Assembly: GCF_001403735.1 (NCBI RefSeq) | Contig: NZ_CXPG01000020.1 | Span: 733,416-797,415, forward strand | DNA: 64,000 nucleotides | Reading direction: 5' to 3' | From: Jannaschia rubra | GTDB lineage: Bacteria; Pseudomonadota; Alphaproteobacteria; Rhodobacterales; Rhodobacteraceae | Part shown: positions 32,432 to 43,783 of the stretch, in pieces | Numbering within the stretch: position 1 is the stretch's first letter | Layout of the letters: every line of letters begins with the position of its first letter | Position numbers and translations under genes: made by a program | Notes under the pieces: generated by a model | Seen by the model: the letters and a program-made list of their open reading frames with translations, nothing else | Databases searched by the model: none | What the model was told of the DNA's origin: nothing

Positions 32432-33489
32432 CCCGACTCTGGCTTGTCCGCCTTGGGAAGAACGGCGAGGCCGAACGTCCGGCGCAGGATGACAACATCC
32501 TTTCGATCGACTTCGGCATCCGTGAGGACATCACGGACCGGAGGGACCGGGATGCGATCCTCGAAGTTCTGGAACGGGTTCATCCAGGCGCGAAGCTCAA
32601 CGCCATCAAGAATTACGCCGCCCAGATCAATCAATTCATCAATGTCGCCGAGACTGGGGACTTGGTCGTCACGCCGATGAAGACGACGTCGACGATCTGG
32701 ATCGGTCGGCTTTCAGGTCCCTACACGGCCGACCCGGAAGGTCGCGTCAATCGGCCGGTCGATTGGCTGAAACAGGACCTTCCGCGTGACAGTTTCAAGC
32801 AGGATCTCCTCTATAGCCTCGGCGCCTTCATGACGGTCTGCGAGATCAGCCGGAACAATGCGCTTTCGCGTGTGGAGGAGGTGATCCGGACGGGCTGTGA
32901 CCCCGGCGACGGTTCGAAGGTGGACCTGAATGCCGGTGGACGTGGAGCCGACAAGCCACCGAACGGCCTCGGCGAGGCCCAGGAAGCGTCCGACCAGCCC
33001 GTGAACCTTGACCTGGCGGCACGCGACCAGATCGAACGGCGCATCGCATCGAATTTCACCGGACATGACTTCACGCGCCTCGTTGCTGCGGTCTTGGACG
33101 CCCAAGGGTATCGAACCCGTGTGACGCCGCCGGGCCCTGACCAGGGCATCGACATTGTCGCAGGCAGTGGACCTCTCGGCCTTGAGAGCCCGCGTATCGC
33201 AGTCCAGGTGAAGTCAGGCAGTTACGTGGTCGAACAACCTGACTTGCAGGGGTTGATCGGCAGTGTCCAGGATACCCAGGCCGACCATGGACTCATCGTC
33301 AGCTGGGGAGGCTTCACAGCCCCCGTGCGACGCCGCCTGAACGAGCTCTATTTCCGGGTGCGTCTCTGGAGCCGGGACGAGTTCCTCGACAACCTCCTGA
33401 GCGTCTACGAAGCGCTGCCAGAAGGCATCAGGGCGGAATTGCCCCTCAGGCGGGTCTGGACCCTCGTGCTCGACGAGGAGGACAGCTGA
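32428..33489 (+). CDS. Mrr-like restriction endonuclease
   Basis: A 353-residue protein in two parts. Residues 1-140 form a putative EVE/PUA-like or DUF-type sensing module (MTRLWLVRLGKNGEAE ... INVAETGDLVVTPMK, TIWIGRLSGPYTAD). Residues 195-310 are the Mrr catalytic fold: HDFTRLVAAVLDAQGYRTRV, GPDQGIDI with Asp242, AVQVKSG with Gln260 and Lys262. Mrr enzymes cut methylated or foreign DNA. Placing one between hsdS and hsdR suggests a second, modification-dependent restriction activity in the same operon. Overlaps the gene before by 4 bp; hsdR begins 1 bp after. Confidence 0.83.
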   Translation: MTRLWLVRLGKNGEAERPAQDDNILSIDFGIREDITDRRDRDAILEVLERVHPGAKLNAIKNYAAQINQFINVAETGDLVVTPMKTTSTIWIGRLSGPYTADPEGRVNRPVDWLKQDLPRDSFKQDLLYSLGAFMTVCEISRNNALSRVEEVIRTGCDPGDGSKVDLNAGGRGADKPPNGLGEAQEASDQPVNLDLAARDQIERRIASNFTGHDFTRLVAAVLDAQGYRTRVTPPGPDQGIDIVAGSGPLGLESPRIAVQVKSGSYVVEQPDLQGLIGSVQDTQADHGLIVSWGGFTAPVRRRLNELYFRVRLWSRDEFLDNLLSVYEALPEGIRAELPLRRVWTLVLDEEDS

Positions 33490-33490
33490 G

Positions 33491-36460
33491 ATGACCGGAG
33501 CCTACTCCACCCACTCGATTCATCAGGAAGCGGTCGTCGAGGATCATATCGTTGCCCGTCTGGTTGCCGCGCAAGGATACGACGAGCGGTCGCACGACGC
33601 TTACGACAAATCGCTCGCAATGGACCGAGAACTGGTGCTGCGCTTCATTCAAACGACGCAGCCCGAGGCATGGGAGCGTCTCGATGAGCACTATGCCGCA
33701 AGTGCGGAAGCGGAGTTCTTCAAACGCCTCGAGCAGGCACTGGCTGCCCGTGGCACGCTCCAGGTTCTACGCGACGGGATCAAGCTCGTCCCGAACATCA
33801 CCTTCAACCTCTGCTTCTTGCGGCCTGCTTCAGGCCTCAACCCCGAACTCGTCGAGCTCTATGAGCGGAATACCCTCTCGGCCATGCGCCAGGTGCGCTA
33901 CTCGGCGAAGAATGAGAACGCGATTGACATCGTGCTCTTCCTGAACGGCCTGCCGGTCGTGACGATGGAGGTGAAGAACACACCGACCGGTCAGACGGTG
34001 CGCCATGCCGAGCGTCAGTATCAGAAGGATCGCTCCCCGGCCGGCGAGCCTCTGCTCACCTTTAAGCGGGGAGCGCTGGTGCACTTCGCGCTCGACCAGA
34101 CACGCGTTTCGATGACGACCCGGCTCATGAACGGCAAGACGTATTTCCTGCCTTTCAACCGCGGCGACGCCGAAGGCGGCGCCAGCAACGCCGAAATCCC
34201 GGGCGAATTCCCGATCGCCTATCTCTATGAGGATCTGCCCGAAGCTTGCGCCGTCCTTTCTCGCGATGTCTTCCTCGACCTTGTCGGCCGGTTCATCCAC
34301 CTTGAAAAGGGGGAAGGCCGCGAGGTGATGATCTTCCCGAGGTTCCATCAGCTCGACGCCGTCCGCAGCATCCTCGCTGACGCACGGACACATGGGGCTG
34401 GGCAGAATTACCTGATCCAGCACTCGGCGGGTTCGGGGAAATCAAACACGATCGCCTGGACGGCTCACCAGATCATCAACCTGCACGATGATATGGATCA
34501 GCCGGTCTTCGACACGGCAATCATCGTGACCGATCGGGTGGTGCTCGACCGTCAACTTCAGAACACGGTCGCGAGTTTCGAGAAGACGAAGGGCGTCGTG
34601 AAGAAGATCGATGGCACGTCGCGCGATCTGAAGGCTGCGATCCGGAGCGGGGCAAGGATCATCATCACGACAATTCAGAAATTCGGGACCGACCACCTCC
34701 AGGAACTTTCCGGGCAATCCGGCCGCCGCTTTGCGGTGATCGTTGACGAGGCACATTCCTCGCAATCCGGCAAGTCGGCGCAAGCCATGACCGACGCGCT
34801 GACGCGCGAGGCAAGCGACAGCGACGATGTTGAGGATCTGATCCTTGAATATCAGCGTGCCCGGGGTCCACAAGCGAACATCAGCTTCCTCGCATTCACC
34901 GCCACGCCACGAAACGTGACCCTCGAACGGTTCGGGATACCGGGGGCCGACGGGAAGCCGCATCCCTTCCACCTCTACTCCATGCGCCAAGCCATCGAGG
35001 AGGGTTTCATCCTCGACGTTCTTCAGAACTACATGACGTATCGCGCCTACTACGAGCTGGAGAAGGCCGTGGAGGATGATCCGGAGTTCGAGAGTCGTCG
35101 CGCGCAGCGCAAGGTGGCACGGTTCGCGTCACTCCACCCCACCGCCATCGATCAGAAGGTCGAGGTCATCGTCGAGCACTTTCGCGCACATGTTCAGGGT
35201 GAGCTCGACGGGCACGCCAAGGCCATGGTGGTGACGCAGAGCCGCGAGCACGCTTTGCGTTACTGGCGGGGTCTTGGGCGCTATATCGAGAAGCAAGGAT
35301 ACAGTGGCTTGAAGGCACTGGTCGCCTTCTCAGATAGCTTGGAGATCGACGGGGTTCAGTGGACAGAGGCGGAAGCAAACGGTTTTCCGGAGACCGAGCT
35401 TCCGCGCCGGTTCGACGGCGACGAATTTCAGATCCTTGTGGTCGCCGAGAAGTATCAGACCGGCTTCGATCAGCCGAAGCTCTGCGCGATGTATGTCGAT
35501 CGACCGCTCAACGGCCTTCAGTCCGTCCAGACATTGTCGCGGCTCAACCGAACCGCGCCTGGAAAAGATCGCACCTACGTTCTCGACTTCCGCAACACGC
35601 AGGAAGAGATCCAGACTGCGTTCAAGCCATTTTTCGAGGTGACACAGCTCGAGGATCGGTCGGACCCGAACCAAATCTACGATCTCTCGCAGCGGATCAT
35701 GTCGGCGCCCTACATTGATCCCGAGGAGGTGGATAAGTTCTCGCAGCGGTTCTTCTCGGGTCCTTTGGTGGCAGCGGATCGGATCGCACTCGAAGGGTAT
35801 GTTCGGTTGGCAGTCGAGCGATTTGTGCTGGACGAGGACGAGGCGGCTGAGGAGGAGTTCCGGCAACTCCTGAAGAGCTTCATGCGGTTCTACGTCTTCG
35901 TCGCACAGATAATCCGCCTGGAGGACACCGACCTCGAGAAGCTCTACGCCTACGTGTCGTGGCTGGCTCGGCTGCTACCAGCTCGTGACCATCCAGCCGA
36001 CATCGAGATCACCGAGGACATGCTCAATCTCAAGGCTTTCCGGGTCGATCAAACCGCCGACGGCTCAGTATCTCTGGCTCCAGGTGAGACGGCGACACTC
36101 CAGCCGATCACCGAGTTCGGTGCAAACCCATACACTGAGGAGGAAGAACGGTCGCTCTCGGAGATCATCGAGAGCTTCAACGAGCGCCATGGAACGACCT
36201 TCTCATCTGAGGACTTTCTGTTTGGCGAGCAGGCCAACCGCGAGCTCCTGGACGGCGACATGATGGAAATGTTGCAGAACAATCCCGCGAACGTCGTCTA
36301 CGGGGCGTTCTCGCAGGAATTCATGCGCCAGATGATCCGGCAGTTCCAGAAGAGTAGTCAGATGCGCAGCATCGTCATGAGCGATACGAAGGCGCGCGAG
36401 CAGCTGACAAAGCATTTCTTCCAGCGTGCACAACGAGTGGCAAGGGAAGCCAGAAACTGA
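33491..36460 (+). CDS. hsdR: Type I restriction subunit HsdR
   Basis: A 989-residue restriction and translocase subunit. The N-terminal nuclease domain has Asp146 and E160-V-K162 (IDIVLFLNGLP ... TMEVKN). The motor has Walker A SAGSGKS (312-318), DEAH (419-422), and later motifs including LSRLNRTAPGK. The C-terminal helical domain binds the methyltransferase. Full length for the family, with no frame break. Last gene of the hsd operon; a GAGGAGGACAGCTGAG stretch at the end of the Mrr-like gene supplies its ribosome-binding site. Confidence 0.95.
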   Translation: MTGAYSTHSIHQEAVVEDHIVARLVAAQGYDERSHDAYDKSLAMDRELVLRFIQTTQPEAWERLDEHYAASAEAEFFKRLEQALAARGTLQVLRDGIKLVPNITFNLCFLRPASGLNPELVELYERNTLSAMRQVRYSAKNENAIDIVLFLNGLPVVTMEVKNTPTGQTVRHAERQYQKDRSPAGEPLLTFKRGALVHFALDQTRVSMTTRLMNGKTYFLPFNRGDAEGGASNAEIPGEFPIAYLYEDLPEACAVLSRDVFLDLVGRFIHLEKGEGREVMIFPRFHQLDAVRSILADARTHGAGQNYLIQHSAGSGKSNTIAWTAHQIINLHDDMDQPVFDTAIIVTDRVVLDRQLQNTVASFEKTKGVVKKIDGTSRDLKAAIRSGARIIITTIQKFGTDHLQELSGQSGRRFAVIVDEAHSSQSGKSAQAMTDALTREASDSDDVEDLILEYQRARGPQANISFLAFTATPRNVTLERFGIPGADGKPHPFHLYSMRQAIEEGFILDVLQNYMTYRAYYELEKAVEDDPEFESRRAQRKVARFASLHPTAIDQKVEVIVEHFRAHVQGELDGHAKAMVVTQSREHALRYWRGLGRYIEKQGYSGLKALVAFSDSLEIDGVQWTEAEANGFPETELPRRFDGDEFQILVVAEKYQTGFDQPKLCAMYVDRPLNGLQSVQTLSRLNRTAPGKDRTYVLDFRNTQEEIQTAFKPFFEVTQLEDRSDPNQIYDLSQRIMSAPYIDPEEVDKFSQRFFSGPLVAADRIALEGYVRLAVERFVLDEDEAAEEEFRQLLKSFMRFYVFVAQIIRLEDTDLEKLYAYVSWLARLLPARDHPADIEITEDMLNLKAFRVDQTADGSVSLAPGETATLQPITEFGANPYTEEEERSLSEIIESFNERHGTTFSSEDFLFGEQANRELLDGDMMEMLQNNPANVVYGAFSQEFMRQMIRQFQKSSQMRSIVMSDTKAREQLTKHFFQRAQRVAREARN

Positions 36461-36649
36461 TCTTCGGCACACTGGACGAAATGAACATGTCGTCTCGTTC
36501 ACACGAAAACCCGGAGGGACCGTGCTGACCAATACTCCCCAAGTCATCCCTCGGGGCACCTCGGCTATGGGAGCGGCCGCGTGCCCGTCTCCCGGATGGA
36601 CGCATCGGTGTGCTGAGAGGGTCGGGCGATCTGGCGTCGAGGCGCGGCT

Positions 36650-37333
36650 ATGACCCCGGCTGCGACTGTGCACGCAAGTGACGACCTCGAATGCCTCGAC
36701 GAGGCTCTGACGGCAATCGTAGGCGCTATCCTTCAACAGTCGAACCGCGCAGCCGGCACGATCATCGGTGTGGCGGCTTCCAAGCTCGTGGCTGCCGGTG
36801 TCATGGCGGGGACATTTGCAGCCATCAGCGCGTTCGGCGTCGCAGGCACTGGCACCGCGATTGCGACGCTGTCGGGCGCCGCAGCCGCGTCTGCGACACT
36901 CTACTGGATCGGCTCGAGTATAGGCTTGGGCGTCGCGGCGGGAAGCCTCATGCTAACAGGCGGAGCAATCGCCATCGGCATTCCCGCTGCCATGGCAGCG
37001 CGCAAACACATCCTTGGTCGGCGCCGAACCGAGGAAGATCTCGACCCCCACGAGCAGGCCGCACTCTATGCCGCCTTGCGCCTGGCCGCACCCATTCGCG
37101 TAGCAAGGTTCAGTGAGACACCAATCACGCCGGTCGAGATGCGACTCTTCGTGCGCGAGGGTCTCGCCCCTTTGGCGACAACCCTGAATCGTATCTATAC
37201 GGCCAAACCCGAACAACTTGGAGAGACGACATGCCAGGCCCAATCAAGATCCCTGGCCTTCTGGCAGCAGCGACGCTTGCGAGGCGCGCTCCGGCAAATC
37301 GAGAACATATCCGCGAGTTGGATGAACGCATAG
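36650..37333 (+). CDS. Glycine-rich membrane protein, 227 aa
   Basis: After 30 soluble residues comes an 85-residue glycine- and alanine-rich hydrophobic region (about 33-115; pieces GTIIGVAASKLVAAGVMAG, AISAFGVAGTGTAIATLSG, ASATLYWIGSSIGLGVAAG, SLMLTGGAIAIGIPAAMA), enough for three or four glycine-zipper membrane helices. The soluble tail (HEQAALYAALRLAAPIRVAR) is helical. The last 35 residues lie in the overlap with the next gene and look arginine-rich and less natural. A pore-forming effector is one possibility; not recognised. GAGG lies before the ATG. Confidence 0.65.
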   Translation: MTPAATVHASDDLECLDEALTAIVGAILQQSNRAAGTIIGVAASKLVAAGVMAGTFAAISAFGVAGTGTAIATLSGAAAASATLYWIGSSIGLGVAAGSLMLTGGAIAIGIPAAMAARKHILGRRRTEEDLDPHEQAALYAALRLAAPIRVARFSETPITPVEMRLFVREGLAPLATTLNRIYTAKPEQLGETTCQAQSRSLAFWQQRRLRGALRQIENISASWMNA

Positions 37334-38043
37334 GACGGCGCAATGCCGCAGTGGTTCTCGCGGTCACGTTCCAGCGCCTGATCGACAATCCTGATCGCGC
37401 ATGGAGCCCGGAGGAAGCTCTGGTTCTGAATGCCCTCCGTCGGTCTCGGAGCGATCTTGCCGAGGCCAGTGACGCGGATCTTGCGACCTATCTCGGTGGC
37501 CTTCAGCCGGACCAGTTGCGCGGCGTTGTTTCGAACGTGAAGGGTATCTACCACGAACTGCTCTTCGAAGCCGCCGAAGACATGGACGGCGATGCCGTGA
37601 TGGCGGAACTCCCCCAAGCCACGAAGCATCCCGGATCGGACGTGGAATTCACGATGGACGGAGACGTCATTGGTGCCGTGCAACTCAAGGCCGTGGCCTC
37701 GCCCCAGCACATCTACGATCATCTGGCTCGTTACCCCGGAATCGACATCCTGGCGACCGAAGAGGTCGCCGACATGATTCCCGGCGTCTCCAGCAGCGGA
37801 TACAGCAATGTTGCGCTCGAGGCAGAGGTGCGTGAGGTCTTCGGTCTTCTCCCGGGCGACAAGGTGCCGGAAGAACTGCTGGAGGCCGCCTGCGCCTCCA
37901 CTCTTGTCAGTGCGGCTCTTGCAGCAGGGCAAGCCCTCCGCGCCGGCCATGTCGATCCTCGTGCCCTCAGGGCCGCGATGGGCGACCTCGGCGTCGGTCT
38001 GACGACGGCGCTCGCACTCGAAACAATCCTCGGTGGAGCGTAG
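37231..38043 (+). CDS. Putative PD-(D/E)XK-like protein, 270 aa
   Basis: The start is supported by GGAGAG in front, although it lies 103 bp inside the membrane protein gene in another frame. Helical first third; then GIYHELLFEAAED (Glu109), HPGSDVEFTMDGD (Asp137) and AVQLKAVAS (Gln151-x-Lys153). The order E ... D ... QxK is that of restriction-endonuclease-like folds (compare the Mrr-like gene 5 kb upstream). The C-terminal part is helical, ending in a hydrophobic stretch LGVGLTTALALETILGG. Family unknown to me; nuclease role inferred from motif only. Last gene of element B. Confidence 0.6.
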   Translation: MPGPIKIPGLLAAATLARRAPANREHIRELDERIGRRNAAVVLAVTFQRLIDNPDRAWSPEEALVLNALRRSRSDLAEASDADLATYLGGLQPDQLRGVVSNVKGIYHELLFEAAEDMDGDAVMAELPQATKHPGSDVEFTMDGDVIGAVQLKAVASPQHIYDHLARYPGIDILATEEVADMIPGVSSSGYSNVALEAEVREVFGLLPGDKVPEELLEAACASTLVSAALAAGQALRAGHVDPRALRAAMGDLGVGLTTALALETILGGA

Positions 38044-38186
38044 CGCCGGGATCATCTGCGCCCGACATCGGTGCCCTCACCGCACTTGCCAGCTGGCACA
38101 GGTTACGGCACAAAAGCTGTCTCACTGCGGAGTCGGACAGGAATCGCTCCAGGAAAGTATCGCGATTTCAGTGCGTTGAGCTGAAG

Positions 38187-38210
38187 GCTCCGGCCCCTAC
38201 CGCCGGAGCC
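38187..38210. repeat. Hairpin at the right end of element B
   Basis: GGCTCCGGC (38186-38194) and GCCGGAGCC (38202-38210) are perfect complements around a 7-base loop. The right arm is the end of the tRNA-Asn acceptor sequence; the left arm is new sequence of the element. It may act as a terminator or help integrase binding. Confidence 0.5.
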
Positions 38211-38212
38211 AA
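38195..38212 (+). repeat. attR of element B (18-bp tRNA-Asn 3'-end copy)
   Basis: CCCTACCGCCGGAGCCAA equals the T-arm/acceptor 3' end of tRNA-Asn (1367-1384 region plus one base). Host-type genes resume after it. The match is shorter than the 49-bp copies, so the crossover of element B lies within these 18 bp or this copy has drifted outside them. Confidence 0.7.
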
Positions 38213-38288
38213 AGAATTCCGATCGACGCGCGACTTGTGGACCGGCCCTGCCGTGGCAGGTTGTCCGGTCGGGGCAACGCTCCGCACA

Positions 38289-38777
38289 TCAGTAGTCGAG
38301 GCGGTCGAGTTGAATGTCGAGGGCGTCCATCGTTGCCTCCACATCGTCGAAATCGTTGTCGATGAGGGCCTTTTCCACGCGCGCGAAGACGTCGCGATAG
38401 GCGCGCAGGTGGTCTGTCATCCGTTGCAGGCGCGCGGCCTGTTCGGGCCGGGCCTTGGCGTCGAGGGCCACGAACCGCTCGCAGAGTTCGACGATCAGGC
38501 GGGCGTGGTGGTGGATGAACCGGCGCGCACGGGCCATGTCACGGCCGTCGGACATGACCTCCCGCCGTATGCGTTCCAGGTGGCCGGCCATGTCCCAGAA
38601 AATGTCCGCTTCTGGCTGGCCCACTAATTCGGCGCATCGACGCAGGCGCTCGGCGTGACGGCCGAGCAGAAGGCCCGTCTTCACCGCAGGTCCCTGCCCT
38701 GTCTGCCGCCGGGCGCTCAGATGCCAGACGATCACCAGCACGATCGACGCGGCCAAGGCGAATATCAGATACCTCAT
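38289..38777 (-). CDS. Membrane-anchored hypothetical protein, 162 aa
   Basis: One N-terminal membrane helix (MRYLIFALAASIVLVIVWHL) followed by a wholly helical, arginine-rich soluble domain (AERLRRCAELVGQPEADIFW, ARRFIHHHARLIVELCERFV, VEATMDALDIQLDRLDY). Resembles the XpaC-like or toxic-anion-resistance-type small helical proteins, but no firm family. First chromosomal gene after the tandem insertion, so it may be the normal neighbour of tRNA-Asn. Confidence 0.7.
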   Translation of the reverse strand: MRYLIFALAASIVLVIVWHLSARRQTGQGPAVKTGLLLGRHAERLRRCAELVGQPEADIFWDMAGHLERIRREVMSDGRDMARARRFIHHHARLIVELCERFVALDAKARPEQAARLQRMTDHLRAYRDVFARVEKALIDNDFDDVEATMDALDIQLDRLDY

Positions 38778-38854
38778 CCGCGCGCCTTCGTCCCAGCCGC
38801 ACCGTCACCGGGGATCATTCCGGAAAAACGGGGGTAGCGGACCACCGCCCGCCC

Positions 38855-41737
<2,883 letters not shown>

Positions 41738-41839
41738 TCTGCCCCCGGGAAGCGGTCCGCGTCACCATCTAGGAACGGCGGCCGGACTTGCAACGAATCC
41801 GAAAGGATTCGATGCGAACATTTACGGAACTTTTACCAT

Positions 41840-42997
41840 TCACCGGGGCCGGGTGCCAGCGTCGATGCGCCCCCCGGCCAGCCGCCGCCCGGTCCAGAGC
41901 GCGATGGCCAGCCCCGCGCAGGCCGACGCCGCGGCCGAGCAGATGAGCGTCGTCGTGCCCCATTGCACCCAGACCAGCGCCAGGACCGGCGTGCCCGACA
42001 CGGTCCCGAGGTTGCCCAATTGCGCAATCGCGCCGGTGGCGAGCGCCCTGTCCTGCGGCGTATCGTTGAGCGCGGGGATCGCGGCGAAGGACGCGCCGGG
42101 GATCAGTCCCATGAAGGCCAGTGCCGCCTCGACCGCGCCGGGCAGTCCGAGCGCCGCACCCCCGAGGCCGAGGGCGGTGCCTGCGAAGCCTGCGGCCACG
42201 ACCGCGTCGGGCCGGAACCGGCGACAAAGCGCGCCCCCGGCGAGCGTCGTCGTCAGCGTGATGAGCGGCAGGACGAAGGCCAGCGATGGGCGGGACAGCG
42301 CCTCGGGCAGGATGGCCACGGAGGCCACGAACAGGAAAGTGTAGCAGACGAAACCGAGCGCAGGCGCCACCCGCCGCAGGTGCGAATAGATCGCCGCATG
42401 GGTCGCAACGGGGTCGAGCGACACGGCCTGCCGCGGGATGCGCGGGACCCTCCGCCACAGCACGGCGGCCAGAACCAGCATCGCGGCTCCGTGCAACCCG
42501 AACAGCAGCGCCAGACCTCCGGTGCCCAGAATGGCAGGAAAGACCTGCGCCGAGATTGCCAGCGACCCGCCGAAGAACAACGCCCAGAGCCCCATGACCA
42601 GCGGCCTGTCGCGGTCGGAAGCCGCTGCCGCCATCAGGGGCGGGCCGCCCACGACGAGGGCCAGATGCGACATCCCCTCGACCACGCGGGTCGCCGCGAA
42701 AGCCCAGAACGGCATCGGCATCACCTGCACCAGCGATAGCACGCCGCCGAGAACCAGACCCCCGAGGAACGTGCGGCCCGGACCGAAGCCCGCCGCCACC
42801 CCGCCCGCCATCGCCCCGAACGCCAGCCCCACGAGGCCCACCAGGGACACCAGCACCGACACCCCCGTCAGCGGACGCGCGAAGGTGCGGGCGACTTCAG
42901 GCAGGGTCAGGGCGATCTTGCCGAACTGCGCGGCCGCCAGCAGCCCCGCCAGAAAGACGAGTGCCACGAGAAGCCATTGCGTGCGGTCGGAGGACAT
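41840..42997 (-). CDS. MFS transporter, 385 aa
   Basis: Major facilitator protein with about twelve membrane helices. The chosen ATG (42997) gives MSSDRTQWLLVALVFLAGLL; the earlier ATG at 43063 would add a non-hydrophobic extension. The gene reads helix 1 AAAQFGKIALTLPEVARTFA, then VSVLVSLVGLVGLAFGAMAG. The opening looks like the CynX/NimT or YbfB-type group, which export or take up small anions, but the substrate is unknown. There is a 102-bp gap to uvrA and a divergent gap to the outer membrane protein gene. Confidence 0.85.
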   Translation of the reverse strand: MSSDRTQWLLVALVFLAGLLAAAQFGKIALTLPEVARTFARPLTGVSVLVSLVGLVGLAFGAMAGGVAAGFGPGRTFLGGLVLGGVLSLVQVMPMPFWAFAATRVVEGMSHLALVVGGPPLMAAAASDRDRPLVMGLWALFFGGSLAISAQVFPAILGTGGLALLFGLHGAAMLVLAAVLWRRVPRIPRQAVSLDPVATHAAIYSHLRRVAPALGFVCYTFLFVASVAILPEALSRPSLAFVLPLITLTTTLAGGALCRRFRPDAVVAAGFAGTALGLGGAALGLPGAVEAALAFMGLIPGASFAAIPALNDTPQDRALATGAIAQLGNLGTVSGTPVLALVWVQWGTTTLICSAAASACAGLAIALWTGRRLAGGRIDAGTRPR

Positions 42998-43166
42998 GCC
43001 CCGCGCTTGCCAGATCGCGCGTGCCCCCGCGACAGGAATCGGCGAGCGTTGCAGGAACGTCACCGAACCAGGGCGCGGGGAGCGCCTCGATTCGCGGTTA
43101 CTTCCCAGCGATTCGAGCGTGCTGTAAGGCTTGGGTCAGGCAAAACCAAAAAAACGGATTACAGGC

Positions 43167-43745
43167 ATGAAGACCCTTCTCTGCGGCACCGCCGCGCTTC
43201 TCATCTGCGCCCTGCCCGCCGTGGCCCAACCCTATGGCGGCGGCTATGGCGACTGGTCAGGCCCTTATGTCGCGGGCACGCTGGCTTATGGGCGCAGTGG
43301 CGTATCCACCGACAGCTTCGGACCTGACGTGACGATCACCGACGGGGACCTCGCCTTTTCGCTGGCGGTCGGCCATCAGATCCAGTCAGGCACCTTCGTC
43401 TATGGCGGCGAGGCGGCGTACTTCGATTACAAGGCCGATCTGGGTGACTTTGTCGGCGGAGCCACGATCGAGCACGGCCTGCGCCTTTCGGGAAAGTTCG
43501 GCTATGACATGGGCCAGGCGCTGGCCTATGGCACCGTGGGTCTGGCGCGCGCCAAGTTCAGCGGGGCGGGCGTGGATTACTACGACAGCGGCGTCGCCCT
43601 GGGCGCGGGCATGGACTTCCGGGTGACCGACCGTGTCAACATGGGTGCGGAAGTCGTGCATCACCGCTTCGGCGATATCGCCGACGGCGCGGACATCGAC
43701 GCCACCGCGACGTCGGTCGGCCTGAAGATGTCCTACGGGTTCTGA
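43167..43745 (+). CDS. Outer-membrane beta-barrel protein
   Basis: A 192-residue protein. Signal peptide MKTLLCGTAALLICALPAVA with cleavage before QPYGGG. The mature part alternates amphipathic strands (DWSGPYVAGTLAYGRS, FSLAVGHQIQSGTFVYGGEA, LRLSGKFGYDMGQALAYGTV, SVGLKMSYGF) and ends in Phe, as outer-membrane barrels do. Eight strands are likely, as in OmpA-like or OmpW/opacity proteins. The ATG chosen gives the signal peptide; upstream ATG at 43131 is discarded. Function in the envelope is unknown. Confidence 0.85.
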   Translation: MKTLLCGTAALLICALPAVAQPYGGGYGDWSGPYVAGTLAYGRSGVSTDSFGPDVTITDGDLAFSLAVGHQIQSGTFVYGGEAAYFDYKADLGDFVGGATIEHGLRLSGKFGYDMGQALAYGTVGLARAKFSGAGVDYYDSGVALGAGMDFRVTDRVNMGAEVVHHRFGDIADGADIDATATSVGLKMSYGF

Positions 43746-43751
43746 CGTATC

Positions 43752-43772
43752 GGGGCCCGCGGTGCGGGCCCC
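43752..43772. terminator. Bidirectional terminator between the barrel gene and lpdA
   Basis: GGGGCCCGC-GGT-GCGGGCCCC, a perfect 9-bp stem between two convergent genes. Both genes end TTC-TGA, so the outer bases TCTGACG/CGTCAGA are also complementary. Confidence 0.75.
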
Positions 43773-43783
43773 CTTCTCGGCCG

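Larger units (their letters stand above)
16901..38212. mobile_element. Element B: integrated defence island
   Basis: About 21 kb between the second tRNA-Asn copy (16901-16949) and an 18-bp partial copy (38195-38212). The DUF6538-type integrase at the left end reads inward. The rest is a DUF3987 protein, a recombinase module, a type I restriction operon with an Abi toxin and Mrr-like nuclease, and a two-gene membrane/nuclease-like pair. No conjugation or replication initiator gene was recognised. The right boundary rests on only 18 matching bases, but normal chromosomal genes resume just after it. Confidence 0.75.
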
